Assembly (NCBI GenBank): GCA_964422155.1
Contig: CAYQZZ010000012.1
Location: forward strand, 1 to 40,763
Direction of reading: 5' to 3'
Length of the DNA: 40,763 nucleotides
DNA from: JBGPRB01 sp964422155
GTDB taxonomy: Bacteria; Chloroflexota; Dehalococcoidia; Dehalococcoidales; RBG-16-60-22
In this document: piece after piece, positions 1 through 8,812 of the stretch
Numbering within the stretch: position 1 is the stretch's first letter
Layout: every line of letters begins with the position of its first letter
Notes under the pieces: model-generated
Seen by the model: the letters and a program-made list of their open reading frames with translations, nothing else
Databases searched by the model: none
What the model was told of the DNA's origin: nothing
Translations under genes and position numbers: made by a program

Positions 1-571
1 GCGGACAGACCTGGGCGCAGCGCCGGCAGAGGTTGCAGCGATAGCTCAGTTCGTAGAGACGGGTGAGCGTAGCCCAGTTAAGTTCTATATCCCCCCGACC
101 GAGCCTGGAACGCAGCTTCCCACCGGGCCTGGCGTATTTATCGATAAGTCGGCGGAAGATTTCCGAGCGGTAGGTAGGGCGATAGAGGTCATTCTTGCCG
201 CTGGCGACGTAAACCGGACAGGCATCATTGCAGGTCTGGCACCGGGCACAGTAGTCCAGAGAAAGAAGCAGGGGCTGGAGAAAAGTCCAGTTATTCTCCT
301 TGCTCAGGAGCTTTTTTAGTCCCGAGACGAACTGCCCGATATACTTTTTTTCTTCCTCTTGATTCTTCGGCTTCGGCAGGGCAAGAGCCACGAAGCCATC
401 GAGATTGCATACCAGTCGTTCTCGCTGGTCTCCGGTAAGCTGCTTGAATCCCGGCAGCCCCTCTATCCTGTCATAGGGCGGCGGCAAGGGCATCAGCTCA
501 TCGATATTGAGCTCGGTGAGCTGAGTATCTCCGTCTTTCGAGATATCGGTTATTTTAAGGTTTTTCTTCAT
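1..571 (-). CDS. Hdr-like 4Fe-4S ferredoxin-domain protein (3' end cut by window)
   Basis: The first 190 codons of a gene that runs off the left edge are visible. The frame from the ATG at 571 is open to base 2. It holds two CxxCxxCxxxCP motifs typical of 4Fe-4S clusters, C108/C111/C114/C118 and C179/C182/C185/C189. Such paired clusters occur at the N-terminus of HdrC/HdrD, DsrK and GlpC-like proteins that pass electrons between a membrane cytochrome and a soluble partner. The start overlaps the end of the upstream membrane-protein gene by 17 nt, so the two are probably translated together as subunits of one membrane-bound redox complex. The C-terminal part, where CCG domains would lie, is outside the window, so HdrD versus DsrK cannot be decided. 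No strong Shine-Dalgarno is visible. Confidence 0.85.
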   Translation of the reverse strand, partial: MKKNLKITDISKDGDTQLTELNIDELMPLPPPYDRIEGLPGFKQLTGDQRERLVCNLDGFVALALPKPKNQEEEKKYIGQFVSGLKKLLSKENNWTFLQPLLLSLDYCARCQTCNDACPVYVASGKNDLYRPTYRSEIFRRLIDKYARPGGKLRSRLGRGDIELNWATLTRLYELSYRCNLCRRCAQVCP

Positions 572-1484
572 GATTCATTTTTTCTGATGCTATTTCCGCC
601 CAGGTCCTGCCAGGGGGGATATGGGGGGCGGACCAGCTTACCTGTTTATTCAGCATCTCTTCTATATCTTTCTCGATTTTATTTCCTCTCGAATTCGGCC
701 GGTCGTCCCACCGCACCCACAAGTGGGCAAAGAACTTGGTGATATAATGCAGTGAGCGCGTGAACGGCAGGTAGATGAGAAACAACGCAAAAAGAATAAT
801 ATGAGCGGCCGTCGCATACTCAACGGATGCCGGGCTCAGTGTAACCAGCCCTTTCCAGAACTCCCTGTATTGAGAAAAGGTTGGGTCCACAAAATACCAG
901 GAATACAGGCCGCTTACAAAAACAACCAGCGTAAAAAAGTAATTAAAGTAATTCTGGGGCGTAGCGAAGACTTTTAAATCTCTATCGGTCAGTCTTTTTA
1001 CGAGCAGACCGATACTCCCTAAAAACCCGGTGATAAAGCTGATGACCCCCGTAAGCAGGATTACAAAATAAAATATCCTTCCCAAGATGACAGTAGATTC
1101 GGCGGATACCGGGATACCGGCGACCATGACCAGCGCACCGAAGAAACAAAGTATATGAAAAGCGACAATCAGTATGAACCCGATATGCCAGGGGAACAGC
1201 GCGAGCCAGTATCCGGGGTTGCGTTCAAAGTATTCGCTGAATTTGAAGTTCTCCTTCAAAAGAAAGAGAATGCCCTTCCGTAAAGCCCGGCGATGGCTTT
1301 TCTTCCATTGCGCAATATCCTCATAATAAGAACTGCCATATTTGCTTTTCGGTTCGTGAATTACCGGATACAGTTCCCACCTCAGATGCAGGGGCATCCT
1401 GGCAATTTTAATCAACTTCACGGAATACATCGCGATAATGAACACATAAGCAAAATATGTCAGAACGACTAAAAAAACACTCAT
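555..1484 (-). CDS. Cytochrome-b-like membrane subunit (HdrE/DsrM/NarI-like)
   Basis: This 309-residue protein has about five hydrophobic segments (roughly residues 1-22, 95-122, 133-165, 185-207 and 222-245). Histidines lie within or near the membrane spans, as in the nitrate-reductase gamma/HdrE/DsrM group that binds heme b and exchanges electrons with quinones. The C-terminal third is hydrophilic and cytoplasmic. The downstream 4Fe-4S gene starts inside its last codons, the usual arrangement of a membrane anchor followed by its Fe-S subunit. I infer quinone-linked electron transfer to or from the Fe-S protein; the terminal substrate is unknown. Heme ligation is assumed from the family. The name is at superfamily level only. 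Confidence 0.7.
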   Translation of the reverse strand: MSVFLVVLTYFAYVFIIAMYSVKLIKIARMPLHLRWELYPVIHEPKSKYGSSYYEDIAQWKKSHRRALRKGILFLLKENFKFSEYFERNPGYWLALFPWHIGFILIVAFHILCFFGALVMVAGIPVSAESTVILGRIFYFVILLTGVISFITGFLGSIGLLVKRLTDRDLKVFATPQNYFNYFFTLVVFVSGLYSWYFVDPTFSQYREFWKGLVTLSPASVEYATAAHIILFALFLIYLPFTRSLHYITKFFAHLWVRWDDRPNSRGNKIEKDIEEMLNKQVSWSAPHIPPGRTWAEIASEKMNHEEKP

Positions 1485-1530
1485 TCTACCTCTGCACCTG
1501 AAAAATAAGAGTTGTGAAAAGCCGGCTGCT

Positions 1531-2172
1531 TTACTTCATGCTATCGATGATGAAACCCGCCGCCAGCCGGCAACCCATTCCCGGCGGCAGACCACACTTC
1601 TCAAAACCCTTCTCACCGGCGAAGGTCATCATGGCTACGTCGCTTTCCCCGGGATTAAGTCTCTTCCCCAGAATCACCGTTTCTATGATATCAGCGCAAT
1701 ACCAGTGACCTACCGCGTCTTCGAAATAGGCCATAAATTTCTGGGCGATTATCATAGGGTTTCTCAAAGGGTCATTCATTATGGATAAATCCAGCGGGTC
1801 ATCGCTGCCGAAATATAGTCCGAAGGTAATCAGGCTGCCGGTGATGCCCCCGCACATCTCGCCGGTCCCTCCGATGCCAGGAAACGTAGTCAAAGCCTTG
1901 ATAATTTCCATGTTGCCCAGGCCGAACTCCTCCATCAGGGCCATCGCCGTGCCCTGGGCGCAGTTCTTGAAAATAAAGTTGTATTCCTCGGCCCGCAACT
2001 GTACGCGGTCGAGGATTTTCTCCTTGTTAGCCCGCATCTCTTTCGGGTCGAGTTTCTTCCTGGGAATTCCGTTCGCCTTCAGCTTTTTCACCCTGGCCTC
2101 GATGGCCGGCACGTCCCAGACTCTTACCGCCAGTTCGTCCACCTTTTTCTTTAAGGCCTCATAGTCTGTCAT
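1531..2172 (-). CDS. C_GCAxxG_C_C family redox-type protein
   Basis: This 213-residue soluble protein has the spaced cysteines of the C_GCAxxG_C_C family: C71 in NCAQGTA, C107 in EMCGG, and C159, C193 and C201. The first motif is degenerate (CAQGTA rather than GCAxxG). Members are often next to oxidoreductases and are thought to have redox or metal roles, but their biochemistry is poorly defined. The gene has the same orientation as the downstream membrane/Fe-S pair, 46 nt away, so one transcript is plausible. An AGGAG-like sequence precedes the ATG at 2172 (complement of cctcc at 2186-2190, spacing about 13), which is rather long. Confidence 0.75.
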   Translation of the reverse strand: MTDYEALKKKVDELAVRVWDVPAIEARVKKLKANGIPRKKLDPKEMRANKEKILDRVQLRAEEYNFIFKNCAQGTAMALMEEFGLGNMEIIKALTTFPGIGGTGEMCGGITGSLITFGLYFGSDDPLDLSIMNDPLRNPMIIAQKFMAYFEDAVGHWYCADIIETVILGKRLNPGESDVAMMTFAGEKGFEKCGLPPGMGCRLAAGFIIDSMK

Positions 2173-2308
2173 GAACTAATTACCTCCTTGTCCATACATC
2201 CGTTATAAATGAATGCGTCATAATTAAACTTTCTGGAAATTAAGAAATACATTATTATAAGTTTCTATTTTCTAAATCTATCGTCATTATAAGATATCTT
2301 AAATAGAG

Positions 2309-2339
2309 TTGACAAAGACTTCATGACAAGGTGTAAAAT
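2309..2339 (+). promoter_or_regulatory. Candidate sigma-70 promoter for the flavoprotein gene
   Basis: A consensus -35 TTGACA (2309-2314) is followed by TGTAAA (2332-2337, 17-bp spacer) or TAAAAT (2334-2339, 19-bp spacer). It lies 50 to 80 bp before the start at 2390, in an AT-rich intergenic region between divergent genes. Assigned from hexamer match only. Confidence 0.5.
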
Positions 2340-2389
2340 CATACTAACGTATTACAGGCAACAGGTACCAGAGCCGGCGCCAGCAAGTA

Positions 2390-3904
2390 ATGCGCGATAA
2401 AGTCATGAGAAGGGCGAACAAAACCGAAAAGGCGAGCTTTGAACTAAACCCGCCGCCGATTCCAGCTAAAGATATCAGGGAGACCATAACCACAGATGTT
2501 GTGGTCGTGGGAGCTGGAATAGCCGGACTGACCGCGGCACTCTCGGCCGCCGAGGCCGGCGCTAGGACTGTCCTCATCGAGAAGGGGCCTACCTATAACG
2601 TTCGCGGCCTGCATAACGCCGCCATTGCCAGCCGACTGCAGCAACGAGCCGGGATTAAAATCGACCGGGAACAGGTTATCTCCACGATTATGGAGTGGGG
2701 AGCTTACCGGAGCGACCAGAAACTGGTCAAGCTGTGGGCTGATAACTGTGATAAGGTCATGGACTGGCTGGTGGACATGGCAGAGGCAGCCAACATAGAG
2801 GTTGTCTTGGACCCCACCACCAAGCCCTGGTACTTCCCGAACTATCCCACAATCCATGTCTTTAGGCCAAAATATCAGGAAACTCTGGCGGAAATGCTGC
2901 AGAGTAACGCCCGGGCTCTGGGGGCAGAGCTCCGTTTCGAGACCCCGGCAGTCCGACTGGTCAGAAAGGGAAAAGGCAGGGTTACCGGCGTCATTGCCCG
3001 GAATGCTCAGGGCGACTATCTCCGGTTTAACGCCAGGAAAGGGGTAGTTCTCTGTACCGGGGACTATGGGAATGACCGCCAGATGGTTCAGAGGTATTGC
3101 TGGCCGGCCATGAGCGACCTCAAGTGCGCTTATACCACCGACCTGAACACCGGAGACGGGCACAAGATAGGCCTGTGGGTCGGTGCGGCCATAGATGACA
3201 CCCCCCACTGCCCGATGCTTTTCGACTGGGCGGTTTGGAGCGAGAGCGGGCTTTCCAACCTTGCCCGTCAGCCATGGCTTTATGTGAATACCAATGGCGA
3301 ACGCTTCATGAACGAGGACCTGCCCTGGGGTTACGAATGCACCCAGATTATGCAGCAGCCGGGCAAAGTCGCCTGGTCGGTATGGGACGCCAAGTATGAA
3401 CGAGAGATACCTAAAATGAAAAGCCAGTGCTGTAAAAACATGGGACCGCCGACATTCTTATGGAATCCGAAGCAGCTGGACGAGGCCCTCGAAAATGGAA
3501 ATGTGCTGATGGTGGAGACTATTGAGGAGCTTGCACAGAGAATGGGAGTACCCGTCAGGACTTTCAAAGCTACCGTCGCCAGGTACAATAAACTGGCACG
3601 AAACGGCGAGGACCTGGACTTCGGCAAACATCCCGACCGCTTGACCACTATCGAAAAGCCACCGTTTTACGCCTGCCAGATGGAAGCCCGTTATATGGTA
3701 ATTCTGAGTGGCTTAAAGATAAATACAAAGCTTCAGGTGATAGATACGGAGAGGAATGCTATTCCAGGACTTTACGCAGCCGGGAATGTCTCCGGGTCTT
3801 TCTTCGGGAACCAGTATCCCACCACGATACCGGGCCTCACGCACAGTCGAGCCTGGACTTTCGGGCGCCTGGCGGGATTGAATGCCGCCGCCGAGAAGGT
3901 GTAA
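2390..3904 (+). CDS. FAD-dependent oxidoreductase (fumarate reductase/KstD-like flavoprotein)
   Basis: This 504-residue protein carries the N-terminal dinucleotide-binding motif GAGIAG at residues 41-46, followed by the acidic ribose-binding stretch ending LIEKG. It also has a C-terminal FAD-contact region with GLYAAGN and a closing segment like the FAD_binding_2 family (fumarate reductase, flavocytochrome c, 3-ketosteroid dehydrogenase). No heme-binding or Fe-S domain and no signal peptide are seen, so it is a soluble single-domain flavoprotein. A substrate cannot be assigned. Its divergent neighbours are electron-transfer proteins, so it may accept or supply their electrons, which is inference. 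No good ribosome-binding site precedes the ATG at 2390; an ATG at 2405 is an alternative. Confidence 0.82.
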   Translation: MRDKVMRRANKTEKASFELNPPPIPAKDIRETITTDVVVVGAGIAGLTAALSAAEAGARTVLIEKGPTYNVRGLHNAAIASRLQQRAGIKIDREQVISTIMEWGAYRSDQKLVKLWADNCDKVMDWLVDMAEAANIEVVLDPTTKPWYFPNYPTIHVFRPKYQETLAEMLQSNARALGAELRFETPAVRLVRKGKGRVTGVIARNAQGDYLRFNARKGVVLCTGDYGNDRQMVQRYCWPAMSDLKCAYTTDLNTGDGHKIGLWVGAAIDDTPHCPMLFDWAVWSESGLSNLARQPWLYVNTNGERFMNEDLPWGYECTQIMQQPGKVAWSVWDAKYEREIPKMKSQCCKNMGPPTFLWNPKQLDEALENGNVLMVETIEELAQRMGVPVRTFKATVARYNKLARNGEDLDFGKHPDRLTTIEKPPFYACQMEARYMVILSGLKINTKLQVIDTERNAIPGLYAAGNVSGSFFGNQYPTTIPGLTHSRAWTFGRLAGLNAAAEKV

Positions 3905-3940
3905 GAGAGGACAAGCAGAAGGTCCTTCCCCAGCCTCATT

Positions 3941-5578
3941 TTATTCCGACTTCTTTTTGGGATGGCCCGTATCCATAGTATGGTGCGAGCGGAGCGGGAT
4001 TTCTTTGATAAAAAAGTTGACGATAAAAGCCAGTACCACGGCAAACAGGGCATATAAAAAAACGTGAGATATAGAAATAGCCAGCGATTCCCGCAACGCC
4101 TGCATCACCTGCGGTAAAAGCGCTGCCCCCTGTTCGCCCATCTGTCCGATAATTCCCTTCAACTGGACCTGTGCGTCTGGACTCATCAAAACCTGAGGAT
4201 TATGCATCAGTGTTTCAAGCTGCTGCGGCGGTATCATCGATTTTATAGTTGAGGGAAGCTTTGCTCCCAGTTCCGCGGCAAAACGGTTGTTCATTACCGA
4301 ACCGAATACCGCCAGACCCACGGAGCCACCGATAGAGCGGAAAAAAGCTGTAGTTGATGTCGCTACACCGAGTATTTTATAGGGCACAGCGTTCTGTACG
4401 GCGATAGTATAAAGAGGCATAGTTGTACCCAGGCCAAAGCCGGTGATAACCATATTCCTTACGGCAGTGCCGTTGGTAGTGGCAACAGTCATTGTAGAAA
4501 GCAGCCACATACCGACAGCCATTATTGCCACACCGAAAGCCCCCTGAATCCTGTAACGACCCCCGGCACGGGAGAGCAACTGTCCTGAAATAAAACTGCC
4601 AAAAACCACCCCCAGCATCATCGGCGTGACAAAGTTGCCGCTGCTGGTAGCGGTAGCTCCGAGGACACCCTGAAAGAAGAGCGGGATGAACACGATGCTG
4701 CCGAACATGCCGCCGGCTGTAAGAAATATCATCGCTGATGAGACAGCTACGATACGGTTCTTGAAGATGGAGAGTGGAATAATAGGCTCCTTGCTGCGCG
4801 TTTCTATGAACAGGAAAACAGCCAGCGCCACCACCGAAAAAACGAACATGCCGATAATCTGCGGCGAGCCCCACGCGTATTCCACGCCACCCCAGGATAG
4901 CGCCAGCATGGTCGGCACCACAGTCAGAATGAGCAAAACGACACCCGGATAATCGATGCTGTGCTTGAGGTTATCCGGCCGGAAGTTAGGGAAGAAAAAG
5001 ATAAACAGGAGGATAACCGCAAGTCCCAAAGGGACGTTGATAAAAAAGACCCAGTGCCAGGACAGGGTATCAGTTACGTAGCCACCAAGCGTTGGGCCGA
5101 CGATTGCTGATATACCGAATACCGCACTCATCAAGCCCTGGTATTTTCCCCGCACCGCCGGAGGGAAAAGGTCGCCGATAACGGTGAAAGCATTGGCCAT
5201 CATGATGCCGGCACCGATTCCCTGAATACCCCGGAAGATGATAATCTGGTTCATGGTCTGGCTGAGGCCGCACAGGACAGAGGCCAGAATAAAGCTGACC
5301 AGACCTCCGATATAGAAGAACTTCCGACCGTAGATATCGGTCAGCTTACCGGTAATCGGTACGGTAACCGCCGAGGTAATGATATAGGCCGTGGTAACCC
5401 AGGTATATTGACTGAAACCGCCAAGTTCGCTGACGATACGAGGCATGGCCGTGCCGACGACTGTCTGGTCGAGTGAACCTAAAAACATGGCGAGCATCAC
5501 GCCGGCAAAGGTAATAATAACCTGTTTCCTGGGTAATGAGCGTAATCCGATTGGTTGTGCTTGAGCTTCTTGTGTCAC
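3941..5578 (-). CDS. MFS multidrug efflux transporter, DHA2 (EmrB/QacA) family
   Basis: At 545 residues this has the length expected for a 14-helix DHA2 exporter. Visible family motifs are LDQTVVGTAMPRI in the first helix (motif D1), GKLTDIYGRK in the first cytoplasmic loop (motif A), RGIQGIGAG (motif B) and GPTLGGYVTD in helix 5 (motif C, typical of drug:proton antiporters). A long extracytoplasmic loop precedes the last helix, also typical of DHA2. It should export hydrophobic compounds in exchange for protons. It converges on the flavoprotein gene with 36 nt between stops. No EmrA-type membrane-fusion gene or adjacent regulator is present, so the substrate and control are unknown. Confidence 0.88.
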   Translation of the reverse strand: MTQEAQAQPIGLRSLPRKQVIITFAGVMLAMFLGSLDQTVVGTAMPRIVSELGGFSQYTWVTTAYIITSAVTVPITGKLTDIYGRKFFYIGGLVSFILASVLCGLSQTMNQIIIFRGIQGIGAGIMMANAFTVIGDLFPPAVRGKYQGLMSAVFGISAIVGPTLGGYVTDTLSWHWVFFINVPLGLAVILLFIFFFPNFRPDNLKHSIDYPGVVLLILTVVPTMLALSWGGVEYAWGSPQIIGMFVFSVVALAVFLFIETRSKEPIIPLSIFKNRIVAVSSAMIFLTAGGMFGSIVFIPLFFQGVLGATATSSGNFVTPMMLGVVFGSFISGQLLSRAGGRYRIQGAFGVAIMAVGMWLLSTMTVATTNGTAVRNMVITGFGLGTTMPLYTIAVQNAVPYKILGVATSTTAFFRSIGGSVGLAVFGSVMNNRFAAELGAKLPSTIKSMIPPQQLETLMHNPQVLMSPDAQVQLKGIIGQMGEQGAALLPQVMQALRESLAISISHVFLYALFAVVLAFIVNFFIKEIPLRSHHTMDTGHPKKKSE

Positions 5579-5729
5579 GGGAATATCTGAAGAATTCAGT
5601 TCAGCTAATCACTTTCTATTAATAAAATTATAACATTTTTAAATAATATTTTATATTGATGTCCCTAACCTTAAGCCTGATAGTCCGTTATAATAAAGGA
5701 AAGACAAAATTTGTTGATACGGAGGAAAC

Positions 5730-6218
5730 ATGAAAAAGTTAATCATCTTCTGTCTGGTCTTCATCCTGATGGTGCCCGTACTCGTCCTGGGCTGCAAATC
5801 GGAAGAACCCCCAACGCCACCGACGCCATCGGGAATGCCCGCCCTGAAAGTCGGACAGGAAGCCAAGACGATAGAGATATCCATTGACGATTTCACGGCA
5901 CAAAATCATGTTACCAGAGACGTTGAGCTTAACCGCCCCGGCTCCCTGATTGTCAGCCTGGGTTCCAATCCCACCACCGGTTTCCAGTGGGGGGAGGCTG
6001 AGATAAGCGTACCGAAGGTCATAGGGCAGCAATCACACAATTTCGTCGAGCCACAGTCCAGCGGCAAGGAAGCCGTCGTTGGAGCCCCTGGCAAAGACGT
6101 GTGGGTCTTCGATTCTCTGGAAGCAGGCACAACGACCATCAAGATGAGCTATAGCCGACCGTGGGAAGGCGGGGAAAAAGACGTCTGGACGCTGACGATA
6201 AATGTGACGGTAAAATAG
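5730..6218 (+). CDS. Lipoprotein with chagasin-like (inhibitor I42) domain
   Basis: This 162-residue protein starts with a lipoprotein signal peptide: two lysines, a hydrophobic core and the lipobox LVLGC with C22 as lipidation site. A short Pro/Thr-rich linker follows. The globular part matches the protease-inhibitor I42 (chagasin) fold: NPTTGFQW at 80-87, a Gly-rich loop near 115-124 ending in WVF, and RPWE at 142-145. These three loops plug the active site of papain-like cysteine proteases in known members. I infer an envelope-anchored protease inhibitor. The start is supported by GGAGG at 5721-5725. It is monocistronic: a strong terminator follows. Confidence 0.85.
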   Translation: MKKLIIFCLVFILMVPVLVLGCKSEEPPTPPTPSGMPALKVGQEAKTIEISIDDFTAQNHVTRDVELNRPGSLIVSLGSNPTTGFQWGEAEISVPKVIGQQSHNFVEPQSSGKEAVVGAPGKDVWVFDSLEAGTTTIKMSYSRPWEGGEKDVWTLTINVTVK

Positions 6219-6251
6219 AAGATTTAATCAAGGACAAATACTGAAAGCAGA

Positions 6252-6278
6252 GGGGGAGCCGAATGGCTCCCCCTTTTT
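6252..6278 (+). terminator. Rho-independent terminator
   Basis: A perfect 9-bp GC-rich stem (GGGGGAGCC, 6252-6260, with GGCTCCCCC, 6265-6273) closes a GAAT tetraloop and is followed by TTTTT. It ends the I42 lipoprotein transcript and insulates mutS2 downstream. Confidence 0.95.
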
Positions 6279-6303
6279 ATATAGTAGCACTACACCTCCA
6301 TCA

Positions 6304-6312
6304 TGCTATAAT
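6304..6312 (+). promoter_or_regulatory. Extended -10 promoter for mutS2
   Basis: TGCTATAAT is an extended -10 element (TGn plus consensus TATAAT), 30 bp before the mutS2 start. No good -35 lies 17 bp upstream, which is normal for extended -10 promoters. The identical nonamer precedes the SDR gene at 13531. Confidence 0.55.
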
Positions 6313-6342
6313 ATACCAGCGCTTAGGACTGGATGATATATT

Positions 6343-8712
6343 ATGGATGATAAAAGCCTGGAAATGCTCGAGTTTCCCCGCATACGGGAAATACTGGCTG
6401 AATATACCTCGTTTTCCGCCAGCCGCGAGCTGGCCTTATCTCTGAAGCCGTTGCATGACTACGAGCAGATTTCTCTGCTGCTCCGGCAGACCGCCGAAGC
6501 TCGCCAGTTGCTGGCGCTGGACAGGGGTTTCTCCATCGGGAGCGTCAGGGACATCCGCGAAAAGGTCAGGCTGGCGGCGCTGGAAGGCATCCTGGAACCC
6601 CTGAGCCTCCTGGAAATCCAGCAGACCTTGGCCGCCCTCCACGAACTGCGCCGCTATCTCAAGAGCATCTCCGAAGATTTCCCTTTACTCTGGAATATCG
6701 CCGAGAGCATCGTCGAGCTTCAACAGATTGAAAAGGATATCGCCGACTGCCTGGACCCGGCCGGCGAAGTCCTGGACACGGCATCGCCCGCCCTGGCCAA
6801 TATCCGGCAGCAGTTGCGGGAGACCCGCGGGCAGATACTGGAACGGCTGGAGACTATAATTAAATCGCCGCGGGGTCGCCGCTTGCTCCAGGAAGACGTC
6901 ATTACCGAGCGGGAAGGGCGCTATGTCATCCTCGTCAAGATTGAGAACCGCCACGAAATTAAGGGAATCGTCCATGACATATCCAACACCAACGCTACCG
7001 TATTCATGGAACCCACGGTTACCGTGGGGCTGGGCAACGCTATACGGGAACTGGTGATTGAGGAAAGACGTGAGGTAGAGAGAATCCTGCGCCTGCTCAG
7101 CGCCGAGGTGGGGGCACATGGCGATGACATCGTCAGGAGTATCGAACTGACTGCCGAGCTCGACCTGGTGCTGGCCAAGGCCAGGTATGCCCGAAGAATC
7201 AATGCCGCCGAACCTGTCATCATCGATTCTGCTGCCGAAAGAGGAGGAGATGGTAGTAAAAAGACCTTCTTCGTGAAGCTGGTCGATGCCCGTCATCCGC
7301 TCCTCGGTGATAAAGCCGTGCCGTTCTCGCTGGAACTGGGGCGCGATTTTTCCGTCATCGTGATTACCGGCCCGAATACCGGCGGTAAAACGGTAACATT
7401 GAAGACCATCGGACTCCTCAGCATTATGGCCCAGGCCGGTATGCCGATTCCGGCAGCCGGGGAAAGCCAGCTACCTCTTCTCGAAGGCGTTTTTGCCGAC
7501 ATCGGTGATGAGCAGAGCATCGAGCAGACACTTTCCACGTTCAGCTGGCACATGGGCAATATCGTCCGCATCATCGGGGGGGCTACGGGGAAAAGCCTGG
7601 TGCTTCTCGACGAGCTGGGAACGAATACCGACCCCACCCAGGGCTCAGCCCTGGCGCGGGCGATACTCCGGTACTTCCTCGGTCGGGGAACGCTCACGGT
7701 AGCCACCACGCACTACAGCGACCTCAAGGCTTTCGCCCATGCCACCCCCGGACTGGAGAACGCCTCGCTGGAGTTCGACCCTGCGACGCTGACTCCTACC
7801 TATCATCTAACCGTAGGCGTGCCGGGCGGCAGCAACGCCATGGCCACTGCCGCCCGTCTGGGCATACCCCCCGAGATTATTGACGACGCCAGAAGCATGT
7901 TATCGGAAGGCAGCCAGCAACTGGAAGCCCTGCTCGCCAATCTGATGGCGGAAAAGCAGAAAATAGCCTCCCTTCAGCGGGATTTAACGAAGGAACAGAA
8001 CGATTTTACCCGGCGCAATGCCGAGCTTAGCGATGAGCTTAAGCAACTCAAGACCGAGGAACGAAAAGCGAAACAGGAAGTACGGGACACCATTGTGCGC
8101 GAGGCGGCGGAGCTGCATAAAGAAATACGGCAGGCAGCCGCGGAACTCCGCAAGGAAAAGTCGGCCGCCAAGATGGAGCAGGCCAGACATACCCTGGCAC
8201 GAGTGCGCGAGCAACTTGATAGCGAGGTCTGGCAGCCCAAGCCCACCGAAACACCCGAAGAAGATACCGGCACTATAAAAATCGGGGACACCGTCCAGAT
8301 AAAAGAGGCCGGTCTTATTGCCACCGTACTTTCGATATCGGAAGAATCCCAAGAGGTCGAGGTGCAGGCGGGGAGGACTAAAATGAGACTCGGTCTGAGC
8401 AGTGTCGTGAAAACAACCGCAGCAGTGGACACGAGCGCCGCACCGGCAAGAATCCAGCCCGTCGCCCGGAGAGTACCGATGGAGCTTGACCTGCGCGGTA
8501 AACGCGCCGATGAGGTTGAGCCGGCGCTGGATGCTTACCTTAACGACGCCACGCAGTCGAATATCACGGAAGCCCGCATCATCCACGGTATCGCCACCGG
8601 AACGGTAAGAAGTATTGTTCGGGAGTTTTTAAAATCGCACCCCCTGGTAAAATCTTTCCGCCCCGGAGAGCGTGATGAAGGCGGTGACGGAGTTACCGTT
8701 GTCAGACTATAG
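6343..8712 (+). CDS. mutS2: MutS2 (ribosome-collision/recombination ATPase with Smr domain)
   Basis: At 789 residues this has the normal MutS2 length and domain order. It starts with an N-terminal core/clamp region. The MutS-type ATPase follows, with Walker A GPNTGGKT at 343-350, LVLLDELGTNTDP as Walker B/signature, and THYSDLK. Then comes a long charged coiled coil (about 520-620), and last a C-terminal Smr domain with LDLRG at 715-719 and HGIATG at 748-753. The usual Smr motif is HGxGTG, so the central Gly is Ala here. In Bacillus subtilis MutS2 binds collided ribosomes and splits them; in other bacteria it suppresses recombination. It lacks the mismatch-recognition domain of MutS1. The gene 100 nt downstream encodes a Vms1-like release factor, which favours a translation-rescue role. 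Confidence 0.95.
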   Translation: MDDKSLEMLEFPRIREILAEYTSFSASRELALSLKPLHDYEQISLLLRQTAEARQLLALDRGFSIGSVRDIREKVRLAALEGILEPLSLLEIQQTLAALHELRRYLKSISEDFPLLWNIAESIVELQQIEKDIADCLDPAGEVLDTASPALANIRQQLRETRGQILERLETIIKSPRGRRLLQEDVITEREGRYVILVKIENRHEIKGIVHDISNTNATVFMEPTVTVGLGNAIRELVIEERREVERILRLLSAEVGAHGDDIVRSIELTAELDLVLAKARYARRINAAEPVIIDSAAERGGDGSKKTFFVKLVDARHPLLGDKAVPFSLELGRDFSVIVITGPNTGGKTVTLKTIGLLSIMAQAGMPIPAAGESQLPLLEGVFADIGDEQSIEQTLSTFSWHMGNIVRIIGGATGKSLVLLDELGTNTDPTQGSALARAILRYFLGRGTLTVATTHYSDLKAFAHATPGLENASLEFDPATLTPTYHLTVGVPGGSNAMATAARLGIPPEIIDDARSMLSEGSQQLEALLANLMAEKQKIASLQRDLTKEQNDFTRRNAELSDELKQLKTEERKAKQEVRDTIVREAAELHKEIRQAAAELRKEKSAAKMEQARHTLARVREQLDSEVWQPKPTETPEEDTGTIKIGDTVQIKEAGLIATVLSISEESQEVEVQAGRTKMRLGLSSVVKTTAAVDTSAAPARIQPVARRVPMELDLRGKRADEVEPALDAYLNDATQSNITEARIIHGIATGTVRSIVREFLKSHPLVKSFRPGERDEGGDGVTVVRL

Positions 8713-8730
8713 CAGGGATTATATATTATT

Positions 8731-8758
8731 GTCATTCTGACCCGAAGGGGAAGAATCC
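8731..8758 (+). repeat. Short interspersed repeat, GTCATTC...GAATCC family
   Basis: A short intergenic element of the form GTCATTC ... GAATCC. The same end motifs recur twice at 21278-21404. It lies between mutS2 and the release-factor gene. Just downstream AATCCGT (8754-8760) and ACGGATT (8775-8781) form a weak stem that might modulate read-through. Confidence 0.55.
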
Positions 8759-8812
8759 GTTTTTCTGTTATGGGACGGATTATTACAATCATATTTCACA
8801 GGAGCGCCAGCC

